From Candidatus Coproplasma excrementigallinarum (GTDB lineage Bacteria > Bacillota > Clostridia > Christensenellales > Borkfalkiaceae), in the NCBI GenBank assembly GCA_018714625.1, contig DVNE01000021.1, positions 1 through 44,421 on the forward strand: 44,421 bases of DNA, given 5' to 3'. The notes under the pieces are model-generated. The model was not told the origin of the DNA. It did no database searches and saw only the letters and a list, made by a program, of their open reading frames with translations. Position 1 is the stretch's first letter. The number at the start of each line of letters is the position of its first letter. Both the position numbers and the translations under genes were made by a program. Shown here in pieces: positions 1-7,696 of this stretch.

Positions 1-166
1 GCGCGCCGCCGCAATACGCTTGTGTGTTCGGTGTCCTGCGCGCCGCCGCTGCAAAAAACTTAGTGTATAAGCTGAAATATATCGGCAAATAAAACAGTTT
101 TGCCGCACCTGTAATAAAACCCATAAAAACTGCAAAAACGCCTTTGAAGAGCCGTCTTAGGTGCAT
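1..166 (-). CDS. Partial ORF of unknown function, running off the left edge
   Basis: A minus-strand frame stays open from an ATG at 166 to the window edge (55 codons, no stop). GGTGA lies a few bases upstream of the ATG (171-175, minus strand). The product has a basic start (MHLRRLFKG), then about 25 mostly hydrophobic or aromatic residues, then an Ala/Arg-rich stretch, like the N terminus of a membrane protein. An in-frame ATG at 202 would add 12 residues. The gene diverges from galE, and its start region overlaps the galE promoter. I do not recognise the family. A chance open frame is possible at this length, so confidence is limited. Confidence 0.35.
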   Translation of the reverse strand, partial: MHLRRLFKGVFAVFMGFITGAAKLFYLPIYFSLYTKFFAAAARRTPNTQAYCGGA

Positions 167-195
167 TTTTTCACCGTCTAATTTTTGTTTAATTG

Positions 196-224
196 TTGAC
201 ATATCAGCCGTCTTACCGTATAAT
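196..224 (+). promoter_or_regulatory. Consensus sigma-A promoter for galE
   Basis: TTGACA at 196-201 and TATAAT at 219-224 are separated by 17 bp, a perfect housekeeping promoter. Transcription would start near 231, leaving a leader of about 60 nt with AAGGAGG at 280-286 before the TTG start at 293. Confidence 0.85.
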
Positions 225-292
225 AAATATGTATAAAAAATGCGTACGCAATAAATTTTCACGCCGCATTTTTAACCTTAAGGAGGCATATT

Positions 293-1312
293 TTGGAAAA
301 CATTCTTGTAACAGGCGGCGCCGGCTATATAGGCAGCCACACCGTAATAGAGCTGCTTGAAAACGGCTACGGCGTAGTAGTGGTGGACAATCTCTGCAAT
401 TCCAGCGAAGAGAGCATGCGCCGCGTTGAAAAGATTACGGGTAAGAAGGTAAAGTTTTACAAAGCCGACGTGCGTGACGCCGACGCAATGGATAAAATTT
501 TTACTGAGAACAAGATAGATTATGTAATTCACTTTGCAGGCCTCAAGGCCGTTGGCGAAAGCTGCGTAAAGCCCATAGAGTATTACGATAACAACCTCGG
601 CGGAACGCTCTGCCTCCTGAAGGCGATGCGCGCGCACGGCTGCAAAAAGATAGTATTCTCCTCCTCGGCCACGGTGTACGGCACGCCCGAAAAACTCCCT
701 CTGGACGAAACCTGCCGCACGGGCGGTACTACAAACCCCTACGGTACAAGCAAGTACTTCCAGGAAATCATGCTCGAGGATGTATATAAGGCGGATAAGG
801 AGTGGACGGTGGTGCTGCTCCGCTACTTCAACCCCGTAGGCGCTCACGAAAGCGGCCTCATAGGCGAAGACCCCCGCGGCATACCCAACAACCTCACTCC
901 CTATATTGCAAAGGTGGCAATAGGCGAGCTCAAGGAAGTTGGCGTGTTCGGCAACGACTATCCCACTCCCGACGGCACTGGCGTAAGGGACTATATACAC
1001 GTGGTAGACCTCGCAAAGGGTCACGTTGCAGCCATAAGCCATATAAAGAATGGCGGCGTGTATGTATATAACCTCGGCACGGGCGTCGGCTACAGCGTTC
1101 TCGACGTAATACACGCATACGAAAAGGCCTGCGGTCATCCCATACCCTACGTTATAAAGCCCCGCCGCCCCGGCGATATAGCGGCTTGCTATGCCGACGC
1201 CTCCAAGGCAGAAAGGGAGCTTGGCTGGAAGGCTCAGTACGGAATAGACGAAATGTGCGCTTCTTCGTGGAACTGGCAGACCAAAAACCCCAAGGGATAT
1301 AACGTAGACTGA
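293..1312 (+). CDS. galE: UDP-glucose 4-epimerase
   Basis: This 339-residue protein interconverts UDP-glucose and UDP-galactose in the Leloir pathway and supplies UDP-galactose for cell-surface glycans. The cytoplasmic short-chain dehydrogenase fold shows the NAD-binding GGAGYIGSH motif at residues 8-16 and the catalytic Ser124/Ser125, Tyr150 and Lys154 (YGTSK). Length is normal for the family. Translation starts at TTG (293), which is set 6 nt behind a perfect AAGGAGG; no ATG fits as well. It stands alone, with a consensus promoter upstream and a terminator at 1403-1441, so it is probably expressed constitutively. Confidence 0.96.
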   Translation: MENILVTGGAGYIGSHTVIELLENGYGVVVVDNLCNSSEESMRRVEKITGKKVKFYKADVRDADAMDKIFTENKIDYVIHFAGLKAVGESCVKPIEYYDNNLGGTLCLLKAMRAHGCKKIVFSSSATVYGTPEKLPLDETCRTGGTTNPYGTSKYFQEIMLEDVYKADKEWTVVLLRYFNPVGAHESGLIGEDPRGIPNNLTPYIAKVAIGELKEVGVFGNDYPTPDGTGVRDYIHVVDLAKGHVAAISHIKNGGVYVYNLGTGVGYSVLDVIHAYEKACGHPIPYVIKPRRPGDIAACYADASKAERELGWKAQYGIDEMCASSWNWQTKNPKGYNVD

Positions 1313-1402
1313 TAGGTCTGAATAACTGTGTTTGCGCATTCGGCGCGGTATATAAAGTAACCAATCAAAAATCGCGCCGTGCAATATAGTACGCTGATTT
1401 TG

Positions 1403-1441
1403 TGCGCACCGCGAATGGATAGTTTGCGGTGCGCATTTTTT
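1403..1441 (+). terminator. Rho-independent terminator after galE
   Basis: A 10-bp GC-rich stem (1403-1412 with 1426-1435), extendable by a few pairs into the loop, is followed directly by six T (1436-1441). It closes the galE transcript. Confidence 0.85.
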
Positions 1442-1555
1442 ACAACTTTTTTACAACAAACGGCATACCGCACAAAAAATCTGCTTTAAAAGGCAAAAAA
1501 TTTTACAAATTTATTACAAGTTTGTGAAGATTATATTACAGGCAAATGATAAAAT
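1439..1555 (+). promoter_or_regulatory. Pho-box-like repeats and promoter of the Na/Pi cotransporter gene
   Basis: TTTACA occurs at 1439 and 1450 (11 bp apart). TTTACA at 1502, ATTACA at 1513 and ATTACA at 1535 fall on an 11-bp grid, with a poor match in the slot at 1524. A -10-like TAAAAT lies at 1550-1555, so the second group would span about -60 to -22. Hexamers of TT(A/T)ACA type separated by 5 bp are how PhoP-type regulators recognise DNA in Bacillota. Binding is inferred from spacing and from the downstream genes. The remaining sequence to 1709 carries no other feature that I can see. Confidence 0.65.
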
Positions 1556-1709
1556 AGAATTGCATCAAAAAAATGAGCAACAAAACGCAGACAATGCGCG
1601 CACTTCGGCAAACAGCCTTTATCTGGCGGAAACAAGGTACTTCGCATCACACTTTTTTTCCGTTTTCAATGGCGCGGACTGCTTTTTTTGAGCATTCAAG
1701 GAGAGAAAA

Positions 1710-3371
1710 ATGGATTTCGATTTAAGTAAGCTGGGTACGGCCGACAGCGTTATTCTGCTGCTGGTCGGGCTGGGCGTCTTTCTGCTTGGCTTCAAGTTCC
1801 TTGGCGACAGCATTGAAAAGCTGTCTGCAAGCAAGCTGCGCGCCCTTTTTAACAAGGCGGCGGGCAACCGTTTTGCGGGAGTGGGAGTAGGCGCGCTTGC
1901 AACGGCGATAGTGCAGTCATCCTCCGTTACCACGGTAATGGTGGTGGGCTTCGTCAATGCAGGCGTCATGACGCTTACCCAGGCGGTCTCCGTTGTGATG
2001 GGCGCAAATATCGGTACTACCATCACTGGCTGGCTTGTGTGGCTGGAAAAATTCCATATAATGACGTACGCAATGCTTCTCACCATAATCGGCCTCGTCA
2101 TGACAATGGTATCCAAAAACAACAAGGTAAATACGGCGGGCAACCTTATAGCCTCGCTCGGACTTGTTTTTGTCGGTCTGGAGATAATGTCAGGCTCAAT
2201 GGCGGGCTTTGCCGAAACCGACGGCGTAAGGGCGGCTTTTGAAAGCGTAACAAATCCCATACTTCTGCTTCTCATCGGCGTGGGTGTTACGGCGGTCGTT
2301 CAGTCGTCCAGTGCGGTAACTTCCGTACTCATAGTAATGGCAGGCGAAGGTCTGGTCATAGGCGGACAGGGCAACGGCATACTGTTTGTGCTGATGGGTA
2401 CAAATATCGGTACGTGCATTACCGCAATAATCTCTTCGGTGGGTGCAAACACCAACGCCAAGCGTGCCTGCCTCTATCACTTGATGTTCAATGTTCTGGG
2501 CACTGTAATCATAATGCCTTTCATGGTGGGCTTCCCCGGCTTCTTCAACGACGTGCTTATGAACTGGTTCCACGATACCCAGACATGCATAACATTCTTC
2601 CATACTGCGTTCAACGTAATCTGCACGGCGATATATCTGCCCTTCATAAAGTATCTTGTAAAGCTTACCGAAATTATAATTCCCGACAGAAAGAAGAGGC
2701 GTGCAGGCAAGCAGAGCGAAGGCTTTATGGATAAGCGGCTGCTTCTTACGCCCTCGCTTGCGCTCGGTCAGCTCGTAAAGCAGACTACATACACGGCGGG
2801 CATAGCCATAAAGTGCCTCAATAACGCCGTTGCAGGCTTTATTGCCAAGGACGACTCCAAGCTCGACGAAATGTCTTCCGACGTACAGAAGGTAAACGAG
2901 CTCTCCGGCGAGATAACCGACTATCTTCTGGAAATTTCTTCAAAGGACATATCCTTGAGCGAAGAGCGGCTTGTAAACGTTCTGCACCGTGACAACAGCG
3001 ATATTGTAAGAATTGCAGACATTGCAGAAAATATAGTAGGCTACACTCACAAGGCGATAGACGAAACGCTCGTCTTTTCAGAGGTGGTCAAGCACGATCT
3101 GACCAATCTTATGAAGCTTCTCAACGAGCAATACGAACTTGTGGTTGATATAGTAGAAAATAACAATATAGTAAAAATAAAGCAGTCGGACGAGTTGGAA
3201 CAGGCGGTGGACGACTCTAAAAAGAGGCTTCTGGACGAGCATATCGCCAGAATGGCACGCGGCGAATGCAATGCCGAAAACAACAGTCTGTTCGTAAGCT
3301 TAATATCCAACCTCGAAAGGGTGGGCGATCACCTCAGCATGATGGCTCATTCGGTTGAAGAGGTAGTGTAA
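1710..3371 (+). CDS. Na+/phosphate cotransporter with PhoU-like C-terminal domain
   Basis: This 553-residue inner-membrane protein belongs to the NptA/PNaS family and imports phosphate with sodium. The membrane half (about residues 12-330) contains the family's inverted duplication, each half marked by QSSS (Q69 and Q198), followed by GANIGT and GTNIGT. Residues from about 345 to 553 form a helical PhoU-like region ending in NLERVGDH, the hallmark motif of PhoU. AAGGAGAG at 1698-1705 fixes the ATG. The response regulator starts 32 bp downstream, so the two are probably co-transcribed. Pho-box-like repeats upstream suggest induction by phosphate starvation. No separate phoU is present here, so this tail may be the local PhoU function (inference). 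Confidence 0.93.
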   Translation: MDFDLSKLGTADSVILLLVGLGVFLLGFKFLGDSIEKLSASKLRALFNKAAGNRFAGVGVGALATAIVQSSSVTTVMVVGFVNAGVMTLTQAVSVVMGANIGTTITGWLVWLEKFHIMTYAMLLTIIGLVMTMVSKNNKVNTAGNLIASLGLVFVGLEIMSGSMAGFAETDGVRAAFESVTNPILLLLIGVGVTAVVQSSSAVTSVLIVMAGEGLVIGGQGNGILFVLMGTNIGTCITAIISSVGANTNAKRACLYHLMFNVLGTVIIMPFMVGFPGFFNDVLMNWFHDTQTCITFFHTAFNVICTAIYLPFIKYLVKLTEIIIPDRKKRRAGKQSEGFMDKRLLLTPSLALGQLVKQTTYTAGIAIKCLNNAVAGFIAKDDSKLDEMSSDVQKVNELSGEITDYLLEISSKDISLSEERLVNVLHRDNSDIVRIADIAENIVGYTHKAIDETLVFSEVVKHDLTNLMKLLNEQYELVVDIVENNNIVKIKQSDELEQAVDDSKKRLLDEHIARMARGECNAENNSLFVSLISNLERVGDHLSMMAHSVEEVV

Positions 3372-3403
3372 AGCCCCGTCTGCGTATACGGAGGTATTGC
3401 CGA

Positions 3404-4057
3404 ATGAACGGCACAGTTTTTGTGCTTGAAGACGATGCAAGCATCAGCGGACTTATAAAAGTTGCGCTCGAAATGAACGGCATCAGCTTCGAGGCCTATT
3501 CAAACGTAAAAGATTTTTATGCCGCGCTGGAAAGGCGTCAGCCCGACGTGGCTCTTCTGGACATAATGCTGCCCGACGGCAACGGACTGGATGTGCTGCG
3601 CATGGTAAAGGCGCGCTATCCGCAGGTATGCTGCATAATGCTCTCCGCGCTCTCCAAGGAGGAGGACAAGGTCAACGGCCTCAACCTCGGCGCAGACGAC
3701 TATATAGCAAAGCCCTTTTCCGTTCTCGAACTTACGGCGCGCGTCAACGCAGCCCTTCGCCGCAAGCGCAAATCGGACGAAATCACCGTTGGTGACCTCA
3801 CGCTCAATTACGAGACAATGGAAGTAAGGCTTAAGGGCGAAAAACTGGAGCTGAACAAAAAGGAATTCGAGCTTTTAAAGTACTTCATGCAACACGCCGG
3901 CAAGGTGCTGCCCAGGGATGTAATTCTTCTTGAAGTGTGGGGGTACGAGCAGGGCGAAACGCGCACCCTCGATAACCATATATCCCGCCTCAGGAAACTC
4001 GGCATAACCAATCTCGAAACGGTGTTCGGCATAGGCTACAAGCTCTCAACGGTCTGA
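3404..4057 (+). CDS. OmpR/PhoB-family response regulator
   Basis: This 217-residue cytoplasmic transcription factor has an N-terminal receiver domain (about 1-118) with the acidic pair E9/D10, phospho-acceptor Asp53 (LLDIMLPDG), Ser81 and Lys103 (AKPF). It is followed by a winged-helix DNA-binding domain (about 128-215) with the LDNHISRLRKL recognition region. GGAGGT at 3391-3396 sets the ATG. Its place between a Pi transporter and a sensor kinase, close to pst, makes it the likely PhoP/PhoB of this organism, binding the TTTACA boxes at the nptA-like and pstS promoters. Membership of the OmpR family is certain; the phosphate assignment rests on context. Confidence 0.92.
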   Translation: MNGTVFVLEDDASISGLIKVALEMNGISFEAYSNVKDFYAALERRQPDVALLDIMLPDGNGLDVLRMVKARYPQVCCIMLSALSKEEDKVNGLNLGADDYIAKPFSVLELTARVNAALRRKRKSDEITVGDLTLNYETMEVRLKGEKLELNKKEFELLKYFMQHAGKVLPRDVILLEVWGYEQGETRTLDNHISRLRKLGITNLETVFGIGYKLSTV

Positions 4058-4359
4058 TTTTTTTCAGGTTTTGCGGCGTGCTTTATTTCAGTAATTCAGG
4101 CATACTGCCGCACCAATTAAATTTTTACAGGTATTGAGGCGCCGCGCGCCCTGTGCTTAAAGCGGCAGGGCTCGCGGCTTAAAATTTACAATTCAGCTCC
4201 TCCTTTCAGTTATAAGGTACTAGTTTAAAATTTACAATTTGACGCCGCCTTTAGCTTAAAAGGGCGCGGCTCAAACTTTGCAGTACAAAACGCAGCTCTC
4301 CGCGTACAATCGGAGGGTAAAAAATCTCTGTTCCGCATAAACTGCGGAGATTTATAGCT
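4058..4359. other. 302-bp spacer between regulator and kinase genes
   Basis: A regulator/kinase pair normally abuts or overlaps; this gap is unusual. It holds a dispersed palindromic element copy (4099-4118), TTTACA hexamers at 4124, 4185 and 4231 (not on an 11-bp grid), a hairpin (4141-4153 with 4166-4178, 13 bp, one mismatch), a 15-bp direct repeat (4179-4193 and 4225-4239), and a leader hairpin over the kinase ribosome binding site. No ORF or clear sigma-A promoter was found. Confidence 0.7.
4322..4353 (+). promoter_or_regulatory. Hairpin covering the kinase ribosome binding site
   Basis: CCGCA (4333-4337) pairs with TGCGG (4343-4347) around the loop TAAAC. AAATCT (4322-4327) pairs with AGATTT (4348-4353), with a 5-nt bulge. 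The GGAG at 4346-4349, the only Shine-Dalgarno near the ATG at 4360, lies in the 3' arm. The fold would reduce kinase translation unless opened. This is read by eye; no folding energy was computed. Confidence 0.35.
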
Positions 4360-5712
4360 ATGAAGATAAGAATATTGCTTATTTCCGTACTGATAACCTT
4401 TGCGGGCATACTTGCCTATTCGCTGGTGTCTACGGAACTGTTCTATTATTCCTCTCTTGAGGGCACGCGCCAGACGCTCAGCGTATATATGAACGCATAT
4501 TCGGGCGACGAATATACGCTTACCCAGTCCGCTGCCGACAGCTTTTCAGAGCAGCTTGAAGGCGCGCGCGTAACATTTATAAGCTCCGACGGCACAGTGC
4601 TTGCCGACAGCGAGGCCGAAGACATAAGCGAAAACCATTCTGAAAGGGAAGAGGTTGACTCGGCCATTGCGGAGGGCGAGGGCTACGCGGTAAGGCGGAG
4701 CGCCACTCTGGGAGTGGACTTTGTTTATTACTGCCGCAAGATGCCCGCGCAGGACGGGTTTTATCTGGTAAGAATAGCCGTACCCACTACCAGCGAGTGG
4801 GCGCTGTTTGCAGAATTTTTGCCCACCGTGGCAATATATCTTGTGATTGACCTGCTGGCGTGCGTACTGTTTACCTATGTTGCAACCTATTTTATTCTTC
4901 GCCCCGTAGAAAATTTAACCTGCCAGGCGGCGCTGTCCGACCGAATAAATACGCGCTACAAGGAACTTAAACCGCTTGCGGAGATACTCAACGACCGCAA
5001 CAAGGATATAGAGAGGAAAATGAACGAGCTTAAAGAGGAGAAGGAACTTGTGGAAAGGGCGCAGAATTCAAAGAACGAGTTTATCTCTAATATAACTCAC
5101 GAAATGAACACACCGCTCACCTCTATAAGGGGGTATGCCGAACTGCTTGCGTCCGGAATGATGAGCGAAGAACAGCAGGCGGCGGCATACAAGACCATTT
5201 TAAAGCAGAGCGAGCGGCTTACAAACCTCATTGCCTGCATAATAAACTACAACGAAATCGACAACAGCAATGTGCCCTCGTGCGAGGTAGACCTTTCAAA
5301 ACTGGCCAAAGAGATGCTCGCCGTAGTAAAGCCCGAAGCCGATAAGCGCAAAGTCACCCTCATAGATAACATAAGCGACAATGTGATAGTGCAGAGCACG
5401 CACGAGCGCATGAGCGAGCTTGTGGGTAACCTCATCCGTAACGCCATACGCTACAACAAGGAGGGCGGCCTTGTAAAGGTTACGCTTGACTTCGAGCATT
5501 TCGAGGTCGCCGATACCGGCATAGGTATATCTAAGGAAAACCTCAGCAAGGTGTTCAGCAGGTTCTTCACGGTGGATAAATCGCACAGCGGCAAAAACGG
5601 CGGTTTCGGCCTCGGCCTTGCAATGGTAAAAAAGATTTGCCTGCGCGAAGGCTGGAAAATTTCCGTAAAGAGCGAAGAGGGCGTCGGCTCTACATTTACC
5701 GTAAAGTTTTAA
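4360..5712 (+). CDS. Sensor histidine kinase, PhoR-like by context
   Basis: This 450-residue membrane kinase should phosphorylate the upstream regulator. Two membrane segments (about 5-27 and 153-180) flank an extracytoplasmic region of ~125 residues. A short linker and coiled helix (about 195-235) lead to the HisKA domain with His247 (NITHEMNTPLTSI). The HATPase domain shows the N box (GNLIRNAIRYN), G1 (VADTGIGIS), F box and G2 (GFGLGLAMVK). There is no obvious cytoplasmic PAS domain. The start is ATG 4360 with a GGAG that lies in a hairpin. It is followed by a strong terminator, so the gene ends its own unit. The kinase call is firm; the phosphate role is inferred. Confidence 0.92.
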   Translation: MKIRILLISVLITFAGILAYSLVSTELFYYSSLEGTRQTLSVYMNAYSGDEYTLTQSAADSFSEQLEGARVTFISSDGTVLADSEAEDISENHSEREEVDSAIAEGEGYAVRRSATLGVDFVYYCRKMPAQDGFYLVRIAVPTTSEWALFAEFLPTVAIYLVIDLLACVLFTYVATYFILRPVENLTCQAALSDRINTRYKELKPLAEILNDRNKDIERKMNELKEEKELVERAQNSKNEFISNITHEMNTPLTSIRGYAELLASGMMSEEQQAAAYKTILKQSERLTNLIACIINYNEIDNSNVPSCEVDLSKLAKEMLAVVKPEADKRKVTLIDNISDNVIVQSTHERMSELVGNLIRNAIRYNKEGGLVKVTLDFEHFEVADTGIGISKENLSKVFSRFFTVDKSHSGKNGGFGLGLAMVKKICLREGWKISVKSEEGVGSTFTVKF

Positions 5713-5744
5713 AATCTGAGCAAAAACTTTTATCTATGTTTTTT

Positions 5745-5777
5745 AAATTCCGCACGTACGCGTGCGGAATTTTTTTT
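5745..5777 (+). terminator. Rho-independent terminator after the kinase gene
   Basis: A 12-bp perfect stem (5745-5756 with 5761-5772), loop TACG, with eight T at 5770-5777. Confidence 0.92.
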
Positions 5778-6600
5778 GCCAAAAATGCCGCAAATATTGT
5801 GGATTGAACGCCGCGGGATAAGGTATGTACGTCATACAGCCAAAGGTTTAAAAAGTAAAATAGTTGTTTGAACGCCGCGCAATAAACTCTGTGCGGACAA
5901 AGCCAGACGCCGCAAAGATACAGGCTGCCCGTTTTTTTGCGCGGAGGAGTGCGGTTTTGGCAAAGCTGAAATGTGCGGAATTTTGTAAAAGCTTGTCATA
6001 TGCGTGCGATACGCTTTATTTAAGGCGCATATGCGCTTTGAATTTATTGTGCGCGCCTGCATATGCGGAAAAAAAGATATGCTTTGTCGGTGCAATGTCC
6101 TTCCGCGCATATATAGTACACTTTGGCGGCTTGAGGAGCATATAAGCTCATTTGCCTTTTTATGAATGTTGCGCCATATATTTTTCAGCATATATATGCC
6201 TGCGCCGTGATGTGGCTATTTGTTCATATAAGGGGAGGGCAGGCAGTTTGCTGCGTGCATTTACTCACATATGCTCTTTGTGCCAATGTGTTACCGTTCG
6301 TAAAATTGCCCTGACGCAATTTTTGTCGGTTTTGTCTTTCGGCACATTCAGATTTTGCGTTTCTGTGTTTTTTAAATTAAGTGCAGCGAGGTGCATTTGT
6401 GTGTTCTTTGCTACCAATTTTGTATTTTATGGCATTTTAAGGCGATTTTATATTGTTTACGCGCGTGCGCGCCCGTCTGCGTACAATATAAATAATATTT
6501 TAACGGCGGCGCAAACTAATAAAAAGCGTATGCCCCGCACGGCGCGGCGGCCGCCGCGCCGTGCGGGGTAAAAACAGTGTAAAATAGGCACAAAAAGGCT
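5778..6600. other. Gene-poor stretch of about 0.8 kb
   Basis: No convincing gene. Open frames here lack ribosome binding sites and give Cys/Phe/Arg-rich nonsense, and one runs through the palindrome at 6533-6568. The sequence is rich in CATATG-type words (around 5998, 6027, 6059 and 6267) and contains TTGAACGCCGCG twice (about 5804 and 5868). I saw no tRNA, riboswitch or known small RNA, although an unrecognised RNA is possible. Confidence 0.6.
6533..6568. repeat. 36-bp perfect palindrome
   Basis: The two 18-base halves (6533-6550 and 6551-6568) are exact reverse complements with no spacer. The sequence is almost pure G+C in an A/T-rich surround. It lies 40 bp upstream of the first Pho-box-like hexamer of pstS. 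No T run follows, so an ordinary terminator is unlikely on the plus strand. It could be a cruciform or protein site, or a boundary isolating the pst promoter. Confidence 0.8.
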
Positions 6601-6607
6601 GCAAAAA

Positions 6608-6712
6608 TTAACAAATATTTTACAACTCACCAAAAAAATTTTTGAAAAATCAATTTTGTTACAACTTTATTACAAGTGACTGTATATTTTTTTTACAAGT
6701 GTTTGTTATCAT
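6608..6712 (+). promoter_or_regulatory. Pho-box-like repeats and promoter of pstS
   Basis: TTAACA at 6608 and TTTACA at 6619 are 11 bp apart. GTTACA at 6658 and ATTACA at 6669 are again 11 bp apart; the next slot (6680) is degenerate, and TTTACA at 6692 is one base off the grid. A -10-like TATCAT lies at 6707-6712. The inner group therefore covers about -61 to -22, the same arrangement seen at 1502-1540. Regulation by the response regulator encoded at 3404-4057 is inferred. Confidence 0.7.
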
Positions 6713-6776
6713 TTATTCGTCGAAAGGAAATAGACGAAAAAAATCAGATCTTTTATCAAGGAGTTAAAAGAAAAGT

Positions 6777-7664
6777 ATGAAAAAGATTGCAAAAGTATTG
6801 GCAGTAACAGCAGCGTGCGCTGCAATGACGGGTACTGTGGCAGCCTTTGCAGGCTGCGGTGGAACTACCGACATAGTTATAAGCGGTTCTTCTTCGGTTA
6901 CTCCCCTTATGGAGGTGCTTGCCGCCGTTTACGAAATTGAAGAGGGCAAGACCATTTCCATCAACCAGAGCGATTCCGGTACAGGCGTAAACGAGGCTAT
7001 CTCGGGCGCAAACGATATAGGCATGGCTTCCCGCCTTATAAAGCAGGGCGAGCTTGACCAGGGAATCAAGGCCGTAACAATCGCTCAGGACGGTATTGCG
7101 CTTATAGTAAGCGAAGATTGCCCCGTTGAAAGCGTTACAATCGAAGAAATCACCAACCTCTACACGAGCGGCACAGCAATAGACGGTTCAATCACCGCGG
7201 CTATCACCCGTGAAGATGGTTCAGGCACGCGTGACGCATTCGAAGAGCTGTTCGAGGTTGAGTCCTACGATTCCGGCGTAGACGAGCAGAGCTCTACGGG
7301 CGCAGTTATAACGGCAATAGCCAACGACCAGTCAAATTCCATGATAGGTTATATCTCGCTCGGCTCACTTTCAAGCGCAGAGGAGCAGGGCTGCAAGGCT
7401 CTTTCAATAGAGTATGCCGCAGAGGACGGCTCCACGACCACCGTTGAGCCCACCGTTGAAAATGTACAGAACGGCACATACGGCGCAGCAAGGTACTTCC
7501 AGCTTGCCATCAAGAAGGATATGGATACCAACTCCGACGCATACCAGTTTATTGAATGGATAAAGGGTTATATGGGGCAGTCGGTTGTGCTTTACGAAGG
7601 CTATGTACCCGTATACTATACCTTCAATGAAGTGGAGTTTGTTGAACCTACACCCAATGCATAA
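6777..7664 (+). CDS. pstS: Phosphate ABC transporter substrate-binding lipoprotein
   Basis: This 295-residue extracytoplasmic protein captures phosphate for the Pst importer. It has a basic, hydrophobic signal peptide ending in FAGC, so Cys27 is probably lipidated. The mature protein opens with VISGSSSVTPLME, the phosphate-binding loop of PstS, and has the second signature TREDGSGTRDAF near residues 143-154. AAGGAG at 6758-6763 lies 13 nt from the ATG, longer than usual. pstC-pstA begins 26 bp after the stop, so pstS, pstCA and pstB form one operon. The Pho-box-like promoter upstream suggests starvation induction. Confidence 0.95.
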   Translation: MKKIAKVLAVTAACAAMTGTVAAFAGCGGTTDIVISGSSSVTPLMEVLAAVYEIEEGKTISINQSDSGTGVNEAISGANDIGMASRLIKQGELDQGIKAVTIAQDGIALIVSEDCPVESVTIEEITNLYTSGTAIDGSITAAITREDGSGTRDAFEELFEVESYDSGVDEQSSTGAVITAIANDQSNSMIGYISLGSLSSAEEQGCKALSIEYAAEDGSTTTVEPTVENVQNGTYGAARYFQLAIKKDMDTNSDAYQFIEWIKGYMGQSVVLYEGYVPVYYTFNEVEFVEPTPNA

Positions 7665-7696
7665 CTTAATCAGTTAATAATCGGGAAAAAGTGATT

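Noticed and set aside
278-1384. Long minus-strand open frame opposite galE
   Set aside because: It is a shadow frame over a clear galE gene, with no start signals and no family resemblance.
6152-6571. 139-codon open frame in the gene desert
   Set aside because: No ribosome binding site, Cys/Phe/Arg-rich nonsense composition, and it reads through the 36-bp palindrome.
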